The translations under genes and the position numbers were made by a program. A DNA stretch of 64,000 bases from JAJFUV01 sp964384215 (GTDB lineage Bacteria; Acidobacteriota; Terriglobia; Bryobacterales; Bryobacteraceae), in NCBI GenBank assembly GCA_964384215.1, contig CAYLLB010000020.1, positions 28,472-92,471 of the forward strand, in the 5' to 3' direction. Under the pieces are notes generated by a model, which saw only the letters and a program-made list of their open reading frames with translations, was not told the DNA's origin and did not search any database. Position 1 is the first letter of the stretch; each line of letters starts with the position of its first letter. Of this stretch, positions 52,487-61,282 are shown in pieces.

Positions 52487-54016
52487 GTGGATCAATACGA
52501 AGACCACTTTTTGACTGATAGCCATGAACCCCTCGGGCTCCCCTTCGACGAGGAAGCCAACTTCTTTCATCCCGAGGAAGTCCACGAGGATGAACTACAT
52601 AGCACCCAGCAGGTCGAAGAGTCCATTTACACGGACGACCCCGTAAGGGTTTACCTCCGGGAGATGGGCTCCGTACCGTTGCTCACGCGCGAGGGCGAAG
52701 TGGATCTGGCGCGCCGCATGGAACGCGGCAAGTTGCGGATGCAGAAGGCGATAAGCCGGTCCGCCCTGGTGCAGATGATCGTCCTGGACGCCGCCGACCA
52801 GCTCAAGAAAGGGAGCGAGGAACTGGACGACCTGGTGGATCTGGGCGACGTCGAGGAAGGTAGCTCCGCTGAAGATCGCCGCCGAAGCGAGATCCGCCAA
52901 CAGTTCGCCGATATCTCTTTGCTGCAAAAGAAACTTCAGCAGTTGGATGAGAAGTACGATAGCATTGAAGCCAGCAACAAGAAACTGCGGCGCCGCTGGC
53001 TGGGGAAGCTGAATCGCTGCCGCGTGGAGATCTCTCGGGCCATCCGCGCGATCCCTTTCCAGTTGTTGAAATGGAAGCAGTTCGCCAAGGAAATCGAGCG
53101 GGTGGTCGACGAGTTGAACCACCTGCAGTTGGAGTTGCGCCGCGCCGAGGAGCGGGGTGGATCGGCCGCCCAGTCCCGCATCCGCGAGATCAAGAGGGAA
53201 ATCCGCAAACGGGAAACCGCGGCTCGCGCTTCGCTGCCCGAATTGAAGCATAGCTTGACGGTCATCCGTCAAGGCGAACTCGAAGCCGAGCGCGCCAAGA
53301 AGGACCTGGTCGAAGCGAATCTGCGCCTGGTCGTCTCCGTGGCCAAGAAGTACGTGAATCGCGGGTTGCACTTACTGGATCTGATCCAGGAAGGCAACAT
53401 CGGCCTTATGCGCGCCGCCGACAAGTTCGAGTACCGCCGCGGCTACAAGTTCTCCACTTACGCCACGTGGTGGATCCGGCAGGCCATCACGCGTGCCATC
53501 GCAGACCAGTCCCGTACCATCCGTATCCCGGTGCACATGAACGAAAGCATGAACAAGTTCCTCCGTGCCACCCGGGAGTTGGAGAAGGAACTAGGCCGCG
53601 CCCCCACCAACGACGAAATCGGCCGCCGGATGGATATCCCGGTCGAGAAGGTTCAGAAACTCAAGACCATCTCTCGCGACCCGGTGTCGCTCGAAACGCC
53701 GGTCGGCCGCGACGGGGAATCCGCCCTTGGCGACCTGATCGAGGATCGCTGGGTAGGATCGCCCGTGGACGCCGTCATCGAGACCAACGTTCGCGATGAA
53801 ACGGCGAACATCCTCAAGACCCTTTCTCCCAAGGAAGAGAAGGTCATCCGGCTGCGGTTCGGCATCGGCTGCGAGCGCGAACACACGCTCGAGGAAATCG
53901 GGCAGGAATTCGACGTGACGCGCGAGCGGATCCGCCAGATCGAAGCCAAGGCGTTGCGCCAGCTTCGCTCTCCGGAACGCGCCCGGCACCTGCGCGCCCT
54001 GCTGGCCGCGCGTTAG
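52487..54016 (+). CDS. rpoD: primary sigma factor RpoD (sigma-70)
   Basis: 509 residues from GTG 52487 behind GGGGAGGT. Region 1.2 begins DDPVRVYLREMGSVPLLTRE (about 47). A charged helical non-conserved region (about 105-265) separates it from region 2 (DLVEANLRLVVSVAKKYVNR, DLIQEGNIGLMRAADKFEYR, GYKFSTYATWWIRQAITRAI; about 280-345). Region 3 has HMNESMNKFLRATRELEKEL. Region 4 (about 440-500) has LEEIGQEFDVTRERIRQIEA, which reads the -35 box. It is too short for region 1.1 of E. coli size; that is common in this group. The next gene follows after 8 bases. Confidence 0.95.
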   Translation: MDQYEDHFLTDSHEPLGLPFDEEANFFHPEEVHEDELHSTQQVEESIYTDDPVRVYLREMGSVPLLTREGEVDLARRMERGKLRMQKAISRSALVQMIVLDAADQLKKGSEELDDLVDLGDVEEGSSAEDRRRSEIRQQFADISLLQKKLQQLDEKYDSIEASNKKLRRRWLGKLNRCRVEISRAIRAIPFQLLKWKQFAKEIERVVDELNHLQLELRRAEERGGSAAQSRIREIKREIRKRETAARASLPELKHSLTVIRQGELEAERAKKDLVEANLRLVVSVAKKYVNRGLHLLDLIQEGNIGLMRAADKFEYRRGYKFSTYATWWIRQAITRAIADQSRTIRIPVHMNESMNKFLRATRELEKELGRAPTNDEIGRRMDIPVEKVQKLKTISRDPVSLETPVGRDGESALGDLIEDRWVGSPVDAVIETNVRDETANILKTLSPKEEKVIRLRFGIGCEREHTLEEIGQEFDVTRERIRQIEAKALRQLRSPERARHLRALLAAR

Positions 54017-54024
54017 CCTTCCGC

Positions 54025-54450
54025 GTGCTGTGCATCCGTGCCAGTGTTTGGAAAGAAGTTGTGTCCCACGTGCTGGCATCCTATCCCGAGGAATCCTGCG
54101 GGGCCCTGGTAGGCACGGGGGAGCGCGCGGAGCGTGTCATCCGTCTCGCCAACACATCTGAAACCGACCGTCGCAGGAGTTATCGCGTCGAGCCGGCGGC
54201 ACTGCTCGACGCCACAGGACAAGCCGGAAGCCTTGGCATGGACATCGTGGCTATCTATCACTCCCACCCGGATTCCGAACCGTGCTTTTCGGCCGAGGAT
54301 GCAGCCAACGCCTGTCCCTGGTACCGTTATCTGGTCGTGGCGGTGCGCGATGGACGCCTTCGAGCGGCTCGATCCTACCAATGGGACGCCGCCCGGGGCG
54401 CCTACGTCGAGTGCGCATTGAAGATCGAATCGCCCGCCTCAGCGGAATAA
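54025..54450 (+). CDS. M67 family JAMM/MPN+ metallopeptidase
   Basis: 141 residues, start GTG 54025. The JAMM metal site is complete: HSHPDSEPCFSAED gives His79, His81 and Asp92, with Glu22 or Glu23 in YPEESCGALVG as the upstream acid. Bacterial members usually lie next to ThiS/MoaD-like and ThiF/MoeB-like genes and trim the C-terminus of the small carrier; no such partner is in the window. It follows rpoD by 8 bases and its last 12 bases overlap the 3' end of ftsZ on the other strand. Confidence 0.85.
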   Translation: MLCIRASVWKEVVSHVLASYPEESCGALVGTGERAERVIRLANTSETDRRRSYRVEPAALLDATGQAGSLGMDIVAIYHSHPDSEPCFSAEDAANACPWYRYLVVAVRDGRLRAARSYQWDAARGAYVECALKIESPASAE

Positions 54451-55620
54451 ACGTCGCTCTCGGCGCAGGAAGGCGGGCGTGTCCAGATCGTCTTCGGGTG
54501 CGGCGGGTTCCGGCTGCGGTTCCGGCGTGGGCTGAGGTTCCGGCGCGGCGGCAGGCTGCTCGGGCGCAACCGGTTCTGGTTCCGGTTCCGGTATACCCGC
54601 AGCAGGCTCGACGGCACCTTCCAAACCCGGCATTTCGAAACCGGTGGCGATCACGGTGACTTTCACTTTATCGCCCATCGATTCGTTCATCACCACGCCG
54701 AAGTTAATCTGCGCTTCATCGTTCTGAGCGGCTTCACGGATCAACGAGCAGGCCTCGTTCACCTCATGCAACCCCAGGACGCTCGAACCGGTGATGTTGA
54801 TGAGTATGCCGCGCGCCCCGCTCACGCCCCCCCGTTCGAGCAGCGGGCAGGCGATAGCCTGACGGGCGGCTTCGACCACCGCGTTTTCTCCGCCGGCGGT
54901 GGCGGTGCCCATCATGGCGTGCCCCATGCCGACCATGATGCTACGGATGTCGGAGAAGTCGCGGTTGATCAGGCCGGGCGTAGTGATGATGTTGCTGATG
55001 CCCTCGACGGCCTGCCTGAGCACATCGTCGGCGATGCGGAAGGCTTCGAAAACGCTGGTGCCGCGCGGGACCAATTCGATGAGCCGGTCGTTCGGAATCG
55101 AGATGACGGTGTCCACCGTTGTGGCGAGTTCCATCAGGCCCTGGTCGGCCTGCCGGCGCCGGCGCGGACCCTCGAACTGGAACGGCTTGGTTACGACGGC
55201 CACCGCCAGCGCGCCGAGCTCCTTGGCGAGCGATGCAACCACCGGCGCGGCGCCCGTGCCGGTTCCGCCGCCCAGGCCCGCGGTGACAAAAACCATATCG
55301 GAGCCCTCGAGAATCTCGACGATTCTTTCGGTGTCCTCGAGAGCGGCCTGGCGCCCGACGGACGGGTCCGAGCCCGCGCCGAGGCCGTTGGTGACTTTGG
55401 CGCCGATGGCCAGCTTGTTCGGGACAGTGGAAGCGCGGAGCGCCTGGGTATCAGTATTAAGGATATGAAATTCAACCCCTGTCAGCCCTTCGCTGATCAT
55501 TCGCGCGACGGCGTTGGAGCCGCCCCCGCCCACGCCGACGACTTTGATACGCGTCCCGGGCAGCGTTTCATCCTGGATCTCGAATTTCAAATCATCCAAG
55601 GTCCGTTCGAGTTCTTCCAT
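54439..55620 (-). CDS. ftsZ: cell division protein FtsZ
   Basis: 393 residues. Tubulin-like GTPase that forms the division ring. KVVGVGGGGSNAVARM (26-41) and the tubulin signature GGGTGTGAA (117-125) bind GTP; the synergy-loop acidic residues follow near 210 (INRDFSDIRSIM). A Pro/Glu/Ala-rich linker of about 45 residues (325-375) leads to the C-terminal tail DDLDTPAFLRRERRLFR, where FtsA binds. It is the last gene of the division cluster, 43 bases downstream of ftsA. Confidence 0.96.
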   Translation of the reverse strand: MEELERTLDDLKFEIQDETLPGTRIKVVGVGGGGSNAVARMISEGLTGVEFHILNTDTQALRASTVPNKLAIGAKVTNGLGAGSDPSVGRQAALEDTERIVEILEGSDMVFVTAGLGGGTGTGAAPVVASLAKELGALAVAVVTKPFQFEGPRRRRQADQGLMELATTVDTVISIPNDRLIELVPRGTSVFEAFRIADDVLRQAVEGISNIITTPGLINRDFSDIRSIMVGMGHAMMGTATAGGENAVVEAARQAIACPLLERGGVSGARGILINITGSSVLGLHEVNEACSLIREAAQNDEAQINFGVVMNESMGDKVKVTVIATGFEMPGLEGAVEPAAGIPEPEPEPVAPEQPAAAPEPQPTPEPQPEPAAPEDDLDTPAFLRRERRLFR

Positions 55621-55663
55621 GCCTGAAATCCTCCGCGGGCGCCACGCCTGGGCCGCCCGCTCC

Positions 55664-56857
55664 TTAACGCAAGAGGTGGCCTAACAGCCCCGGCGCGCCG
55701 CGGTTCGCCGCGTGACGGTGCTTCAAGCGCGCCGAATACATGGCCAATCCCGCCGCCGTCGTCCAGGCCGGATCGTTGATCGCATCCGGCCAATCGCCGA
55801 TGCCCACCGGCAGGCCGTTGCGAGCCTGGCAATTCAGGACCCGCTCGGCCATGTCGCACATTCCGTTCAAGCGCGCGCCGCCGCCGGTAAGAACCACGCC
55901 TTCCATCAAGTCCTGCTCCATGCCGGCGGCCGCGATCTCCTCCCGCGCAAACAGAAACAACTCCTCGGCCCGCGCCTCAAGAACTTCGTTCAGGTCGCGG
56001 CGCGGCGCTTCGCGCGGGGCGCGCCCGTCGGGAGTCGGCACATCGATCAGGCTGTTGTCGGCCGTCAGACCGAGCACGGCGCAACCGTACTGTTGCTTGA
56101 TTCGCTCGGCGTCCTCGATCGACACTGTGAACCGCCACGCCACATCACGCGAAAAATGATCGCCCGCCACCGGCAGGCTGCACGCGCTCACGCAAGCTTC
56201 CCCGTCGTAGACGATCAACTCGGTGGATTGCGCACCGATGTCCATCAACGCCACACCCCTGGCGCGATCCTCGGAGAGGATGGCGGCGTAGGCAGCCGCC
56301 ATGCCTTCGAACACGGTCTCCTCTACCGCCAGGTGCGCCTGATGCACTGCATCCACCAGGCACTGGTGTTCGGGCGCGGTGGTGGTCATCAGACAGACGT
56401 TGGCCTCCAGCCGCGAGGCGCGCACTCCAATCGGGTTGCGGTAGCCTGCCCGGCCGTCCACGGTAAAGTCCTGTGGAAGCACCTGGAAGATGTAGCGATT
56501 CGATTGCAACTGCGCCGCCATCTCGACGGTGGCATCCAGGTGCCCTTGCTCGATGTCGCGCGGGCGGCCGAACTCGTAAAGCCCGCTGCCGCCGGTGCTT
56601 TCCACCGCGCTCCCGCCCAGGCCCACGACGGCACCGTCTACGCTGACGCCGGCTACCGCTTCCGCATCGCGGACGGCGCGCCGTATGGACTCCGACAGCG
56701 CGGTCTGGTCCCGCAGACGACTCTTGTTCCAAGCGAGCGACGGAGCCTCCCCATGCCCCAGGTAGCGCAGCTCATCGTTTTCGAGGGCGCAAATCACGAC
56801 ACGCGTCCACGCGCTGCCGGCGTCGAGTCCCACTGACCACCCGTTGTTACTGGACAC
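55664..56857 (-). CDS. ftsA: cell division protein FtsA
   Basis: 397 residues. Actin-like ATPase that anchors FtsZ to the membrane. VGLDAGSAWTRVVICALEND is the phosphate-1 loop, VALMDIGAQSTELIVYDG phosphate-2, and VVLTGGGARLNGMCDMAERV the adenosine loop. A C-terminal amphipathic stretch rich in Arg and Leu (RGAPGLLGHLLR) is the likely membrane anchor. The start overlaps the ftsQ stop by 11 bases. Confidence 0.95.
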   Translation of the reverse strand: MSSNNGWSVGLDAGSAWTRVVICALENDELRYLGHGEAPSLAWNKSRLRDQTALSESIRRAVRDAEAVAGVSVDGAVVGLGGSAVESTGGSGLYEFGRPRDIEQGHLDATVEMAAQLQSNRYIFQVLPQDFTVDGRAGYRNPIGVRASRLEANVCLMTTTAPEHQCLVDAVHQAHLAVEETVFEGMAAAYAAILSEDRARGVALMDIGAQSTELIVYDGEACVSACSLPVAGDHFSRDVAWRFTVSIEDAERIKQQYGCAVLGLTADNSLIDVPTPDGRAPREAPRRDLNEVLEARAEELFLFAREEIAAAGMEQDLMEGVVLTGGGARLNGMCDMAERVLNCQARNGLPVGIGDWPDAINDPAWTTAAGLAMYSARLKHRHAANRGAPGLLGHLLR

Positions 56858-57638
56858 TCGAGTTCGCCTCCACGGCCGTGATGCGGTCGTCCAATCGCAA
56901 ATCGAATGTGCCGGCTTCAGGGAGCCTCTTGTGGATCTCCGGGTAGCGTTGGTGGAAACGCTCCAGCCGGGCCAGGAAATTCCGGTTGCCCAGGATCAGA
57001 ACCAGGGCTTTGCCGTCGGCCTGCTCCATGATCTGCAGGTTTTCGGGATCGCTGACGTCCACTTCTGAAACCTTCTCGGAGAGCGCGCCCAGTTCCTCCA
57101 GCAGGCGCGACATGCGGCGTACGCGGTCGCGCCGCAAATCCTGTCCCGCGTTCGGCGCGACGCCCACCAGGACGGGCAGGGCGAAGCGCGCAGGCGTCTG
57201 CGGCCGCAGGATGACGCCATCGGCATCGATCAGCGCAAAGGGCGCCGCCGGGTCCGCCGGCGACGGCGTCCCCAGAAAAGCCACCGGCGTGCGCTCGACG
57301 ATCTTGACCTGGATCGTGTTCGGCCAGATCCGCGATACGCTGGCCTCTTTCACCCAGTCGATCGCAAGAAGGGCCCGCCGGCGCTCGGCAAGTGAGAGCA
57401 GGTACACGCTACGCCCGAAATCTTCGCGAAACACGTTCATCACGCGTGCTCGCGAGGCGTGCCGGACACCTTGAATCACCAGGCTGGGAGACGCGTCGCC
57501 GTACTCGGGCGGCGGCACCATGGTGAAGCGCGCATCGGCGATCAGAAACCGTTCGATGCGCCAGTACGCGGCAAGGCTTCCGGCCGCCGCCAGTCCCGCG
57601 AACACCAGGATGCCGGCATAGTACAGTCTACGCTTCAT
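56847..57638 (-). CDS. ftsQ: cell division protein FtsQ
   Basis: 263 residues from ATG 57638, which overlaps the murC stop (ATGA). One membrane helix near 5-25 (YYAGILVFAGLAAAGSLAAY), then a POTRA domain (about 50-115; SLVIQGVRHASRARVMNVFR) and the FtsQ beta domain with DWVKEASVSRIWPNTIQVKI and IVERTPVAFL. It links cytoplasmic FtsZ/FtsA events to periplasmic septal synthesis. Murb and Ddl genes usually found before it are absent. Confidence 0.9.
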   Translation of the reverse strand: MKRRLYYAGILVFAGLAAAGSLAAYWRIERFLIADARFTMVPPPEYGDASPSLVIQGVRHASRARVMNVFREDFGRSVYLLSLAERRRALLAIDWVKEASVSRIWPNTIQVKIVERTPVAFLGTPSPADPAAPFALIDADGVILRPQTPARFALPVLVGVAPNAGQDLRRDRVRRMSRLLEELGALSEKVSEVDVSDPENLQIMEQADGKALVLILGNRNFLARLERFHQRYPEIHKRLPEAGTFDLRLDDRITAVEANSSVQ

Positions 57639-59017
57639 GAATGGTTCTCCCGCAGCCGCTCCAGGATGCGGTCGCCGGCCTGCCACACGCTGCCCGCGCC
57701 CAGGGTCAGCACCAAGTCGCCGGGCTCGGCCACCTTCAGGATGGCCTCCACTCCATTCGCGAGCGAGCCCACGTAATAGGCGCCACGATGGCCAAACTCA
57801 CGCAACCGCTCCGCGAGAGCCTCCGCGGTGACACCTTCGATGGGCGGCTCGCTGGCCGCGTAGATATCGAGCAAGTGAACGGTGTCGGCCTTCTGGAAGC
57901 TGACGGCGAACTCATCCATCAGGATCTTCGTGCGCGTGAAACGGTGGGGCTGGAATAACACGTGGATCTGTCTGAACCGGCACAGCCGCGCGGCATCCAG
58001 CGTGGCACGGATCTCGGTGGGGTGATGACCGTAGTCGTCGATCACGGTGACCCCATCGGCCTCGCCGCGGCGCTGGAAGCGGCGGTCCACGCCCGTGAAT
58101 GCCGCCAGCGCCTGCCGCGCCGTGTCCGGGGAGACATCCAATTCCAGGGCCACGGCGACGGCGGCCGCCGCGTCCAGCACGTTGTGGTAGCCGGGAACCG
58201 CAAGCGAGAATTCACCCAGATCGTCCTGGTGGAATCTCAGGTGGAAGTGCGAAGAGAAGTGGTCGCAAACGGGGTCCGTGATATTCAGATCTGCTTGGGC
58301 GCTTGCTCCGTAAGTGATCGTGCGCCGTTTGATGGTAGGCAGCGTCTGCTGCACGTTGGCGTCGTCCAGGCACAGGATCGAAGCGCCGTAGAAAGGCACC
58401 TTATTGGCGAAATCGCTGAAGGCCGCGCGCGTCGCTTCGATCGAGGCGTAATGATCCACGTGTTCACGGTCGATGTTGGTCACGACGGCGAGAATAGGCG
58501 CCAGCTTGAGGAACGAGCCGTCGCTTTCGTCGGCCTCCACCACCAGCAGGTCCCCGCCGCCCACCCGGGCGTTGCTGCCGCCCATCAGTTTCACGCGCCC
58601 GCCCACCACCACCGTCGGGTCGAGGCCGGCCTCGGTCAAAATGTGCGCCGCCATGCTCGTGGTGGTCGTCTTGCCGTGGCTGCCGGCGATGGCTACGCCG
58701 TACTTGAGGCGCATCAGCTCGGCGAGCAACTCGCCGCGCGGGATGACGGGGATCTGCATCCGGCGCGCCTGGCGCACTTCGGGATTGGATTCGTCGACGG
58801 CGCTGCTCACCACGACCACGCGCGCACCGCCCACGTGGGCCGCATCATGGCCCTCGTAAACGGTCGCCCCCAGTGCGGCCAGGCGGCTGGTCAGCGGGGT
58901 GGACCTCAGGTCGGATCCGCTGACTTGATAACCGAGCTTCAACAACACCTCGGCGATCGCGCTCATCCCGATGCCGCCGATCCCTACGAAATGCAAGTGC
59001 TGGGGTTTAAAAAACAT
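57635..59017 (-). CDS. murC: UDP-N-acetylmuramate--L-alanine ligase
   Basis: 460 residues. HFVGIGGIGMSAIAEVLLKL is the N-terminal nucleotide-binding loop, and VAIAGSHGKTTTTSMAAHIL the ATP loop. VVEADESDGSFLKL supplies the acid needed for Mg. The C-terminal domain has VIDDYGHHPTEIRATLDAAR and VLFQPHRFTR, both typical of MurC. It adds the first amino acid to UDP-MurNAc in the cytoplasm. Confidence 0.96.
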   Translation of the reverse strand: MFFKPQHLHFVGIGGIGMSAIAEVLLKLGYQVSGSDLRSTPLTSRLAALGATVYEGHDAAHVGGARVVVVSSAVDESNPEVRQARRMQIPVIPRGELLAELMRLKYGVAIAGSHGKTTTTSMAAHILTEAGLDPTVVVGGRVKLMGGSNARVGGGDLLVVEADESDGSFLKLAPILAVVTNIDREHVDHYASIEATRAAFSDFANKVPFYGASILCLDDANVQQTLPTIKRRTITYGASAQADLNITDPVCDHFSSHFHLRFHQDDLGEFSLAVPGYHNVLDAAAAVAVALELDVSPDTARQALAAFTGVDRRFQRRGEADGVTVIDDYGHHPTEIRATLDAARLCRFRQIHVLFQPHRFTRTKILMDEFAVSFQKADTVHLLDIYAASEPPIEGVTAEALAERLREFGHRGAYYVGSLANGVEAILKVAEPGDLVLTLGAGSVWQAGDRILERLRENHS

Positions 59018-59053
59018 TTCCCTCTTGTATTGTTCCGGCTTTACGGCTGCGTG

Positions 59054-60139
59054 TCAACCGTGTACCGGCACCATCTCCTCAAGTATTTCCACCGCGCGGC
59101 GTGCGGCGTGAGGGTGCGCCATCGCGCGCGCCGCCGCTCCCATCTTCCGCAGCAGGTCCGCATCCGCGGCCAGAGCACCGGCTTCGCGAAAAAACCGTTC
59201 GCCGGTCATCTCCCGGTCCAGGACTAGCCGCGCTGCCCCGGCACGCTCCATTGCTTGTGCGTTCCGTAACTGGTGATCGTCGGCGGCGAAGGGGAACGGG
59301 ACGAGCAGAGAAGGTTTGCCGCTGGCGGCTAGTTCCGCCACCGCGCCGGCACCCGAGCGGCACACCACCAGGTCCGCTTCAGCCATCGCGGCGGGCATGT
59401 CTTTGATGAATGCCGTGACGCGCCCCTCCAAGCCGCTTGCGGCGAATTCACGCGCCAGATCGCCGGCGGACGCCTCTCCGGTCTGGTGCAGGAAGCGCAC
59501 GCGGAGGCCGCTCTGCTTGAACAGCGGCCAACTCGCGCGCGCCGCCTCGTTCAACGTACGGGAGCCCTGGCTGCCACCCGTGATTAGTATGGTGAACCAT
59601 TCGCCGCGCGGCTTGGGTTCGATGGCGAAGAATTCCCTGCGCACGGGGAGCCCGGTGATCTCGGTCCGGCCCGGCAGGAAGTAGTTCTCGGCCTCGGGAA
59701 AGCTCACCAGCGCGCGGCGGATGAAGCGGCGCAGCTTGCGGCTGGTTAGCCCCGGCACGGCGTTGGGCTCCATCACCGCCATCGGCACGCGTTTCCAGAT
59801 TGCCGCCAGCATCACCGGCCCGGCTGCGTAACCGCCCGTGCTGAAAACGGCTTGGGCGCCGCGCCGTCCGAGAATCCCCCCCGCGCGCCAGACGCTGGCC
59901 GGAAGTTCGCAGGCGCTCTTGAGCATGCGCGTCAGTCCCACCCGGTTGAGCCCGCCGATCTCGATCCATTCGATGTCGAAGCCCGCCTCCGGCACCAGGC
60001 GCGCTTCCATGCCGCGCCGCGTCCCGATGAAGAAGGGGCGGTGGCCCCGCTCGGCCAACTCGCGCGCCACGGCCAACGCCGGGATAACGTGGCCTCCCGT
60101 TCCTCCACCGGCCATGGCGACGACCAGCGATCGGCTCAT
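59054..60139 (-). CDS. murG: UDP-GlcNAc:lipid I GlcNAc transferase MurG
   Basis: 361 residues from ATG 60139, overlapping the ftsW stop (ATGA); an upstream extension of 88 codons lies inside ftsW and is rejected. MAGGGTGGHVIPALAVA is the first signature, FSTGGYAAGPVMLAA and ITGGSQGSRTLN the next, and ADLVVCRSGAGAVAELAASG the donor-binding loop followed by PFPFAADDHQLRNA. It makes lipid II at the inner face of the membrane. Confidence 0.96.
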   Translation of the reverse strand: MSRSLVVAMAGGGTGGHVIPALAVARELAERGHRPFFIGTRRGMEARLVPEAGFDIEWIEIGGLNRVGLTRMLKSACELPASVWRAGGILGRRGAQAVFSTGGYAAGPVMLAAIWKRVPMAVMEPNAVPGLTSRKLRRFIRRALVSFPEAENYFLPGRTEITGLPVRREFFAIEPKPRGEWFTILITGGSQGSRTLNEAARASWPLFKQSGLRVRFLHQTGEASAGDLAREFAASGLEGRVTAFIKDMPAAMAEADLVVCRSGAGAVAELAASGKPSLLVPFPFAADDHQLRNAQAMERAGAARLVLDREMTGERFFREAGALAADADLLRKMGAAARAMAHPHAARRAVEILEEMVPVHG

Positions 60140-61281
60140 CCGGCGTGCTCGTTCACGCTGAGCAGCAGCCCTAACGAAGCCAGCGTGCTCACCAGCGAAC
60201 TGCCTCCATAGCTGATCATGGGCAGCGGAATGCCCTTGGTGGGCGCCATGTCCAGCACCACGCTCATGTTCATGAACGCCTGTATCACGATGCTTGCCGT
60301 AACGCCCAGCGCCAGATACCGGCCGAAATGATCCGGCGCCACGCAGGCCAGCCGCACACCCCGCCACAGGATCAACAGGAACATGAACAGCACGCCGGCG
60401 CATCCAAACAATCCCAGTTCTTCACCCACCACCGCGTAAATGAAGTCCGTGTGTGCCTCCGGCAGGTACAACAACTTCTGCTGCCCTTGCATCAGGCCCA
60501 TGCCGAGAACGCCGCCCGAGCCCACCGCGATCTTCGATTGCCGGGCGTGATAGCCCGGGTCTTTGGCACTCGACATCATCTGTATCTTGGCGCGGATCGT
60601 GCCGTGGGGGTCGAACTTGTCAATAAGCGTAAATTCAGGATCGTAATGTCCTATGATGCGCAGGACGCGATAGGGTTTATGCGCGATGGCGAGCAAGACC
60701 AGGAGGAACGCCGCGGCGATGGCAATGGTCATGTGGCGCCTGTCGAGGCCCGCCACGAAGAACACCACACCCGCTGTGGCCAGCAGCACTACCGCCGTGC
60801 CCAGGTCGGCCGCCACTACCATCCCCACTAGCACGGCCAGGCACAGCGTTGCCGGAATCAGCGTGTGCTTGCGGTTATTGATAGCGGAAGAGCGCAGGCT
60901 CACAAACCAGGCCAGGAAGACGATGAGCGCGGGCTTGGCCAGTTCCGAAGGCTGCAATTGAAGGGGACCGCCGAGGCGAATCCAGCGGTGCGCCCGGGCA
61001 TCGGCGAAATACGCCACAATCAGCAGCATGATGGCGATGCCCATGGGCGCGAAGGCCCACACCGGCTGGTTCCAGCGGCGGTAGTCCTGGTTCTTCAAGT
61101 ACATCAGGATCGCGAATGCGACCACGGCCACCGCGGCTTGGCGCAGCAGGTAGTGGGTGCTGTGGCCGTACTTCAGGTCCGCCACCACTGAGGACGCGCT
61201 GTACATAATGACAAGACCGAAGAAGACCAGCGCCAGAACAGCGGTGAACAGGATCCAGTCGGTCTTGCGTTCCATCGCCAT
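60136..61281 (-). CDS. ftsW: peptidoglycan glycosyltransferase FtsW
   Basis: 381 residues from ATG 61281 (61275 is an alternative), just before the murD stop. Ten hydrophobic segments. SEDS-family marks: RWIRLGGPLQLQPSELAKPA, RQSKIAVGSGGVLGMGL, LPEAHTDFIYAVVGEELGL and the C-terminal GIPLPMISYGGSSLVSTLAS. The position between murD and murG makes it FtsW rather than RodA. It polymerises septal glycan together with a class B PBP, whose gene (ftsI) is upstream of the window. Confidence 0.93.
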   Translation of the reverse strand: MAMERKTDWILFTAVLALVFFGLVIMYSASSVVADLKYGHSTHYLLRQAAVAVVAFAILMYLKNQDYRRWNQPVWAFAPMGIAIMLLIVAYFADARAHRWIRLGGPLQLQPSELAKPALIVFLAWFVSLRSSAINNRKHTLIPATLCLAVLVGMVVAADLGTAVVLLATAGVVFFVAGLDRRHMTIAIAAAFLLVLLAIAHKPYRVLRIIGHYDPEFTLIDKFDPHGTIRAKIQMMSSAKDPGYHARQSKIAVGSGGVLGMGLMQGQQKLLYLPEAHTDFIYAVVGEELGLFGCAGVLFMFLLILWRGVRLACVAPDHFGRYLALGVTASIVIQAFMNMSVVLDMAPTKGIPLPMISYGGSSLVSTLASLGLLLSVNEHAG

Positions 61282-61282
61282 G

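Noticed and set aside
60140..60403. 88-codon N-terminal extension of MurG
   Set aside because: It overlaps the ftsW coding region in another frame; MurG proteins begin just before the AGGGTGGH loop.
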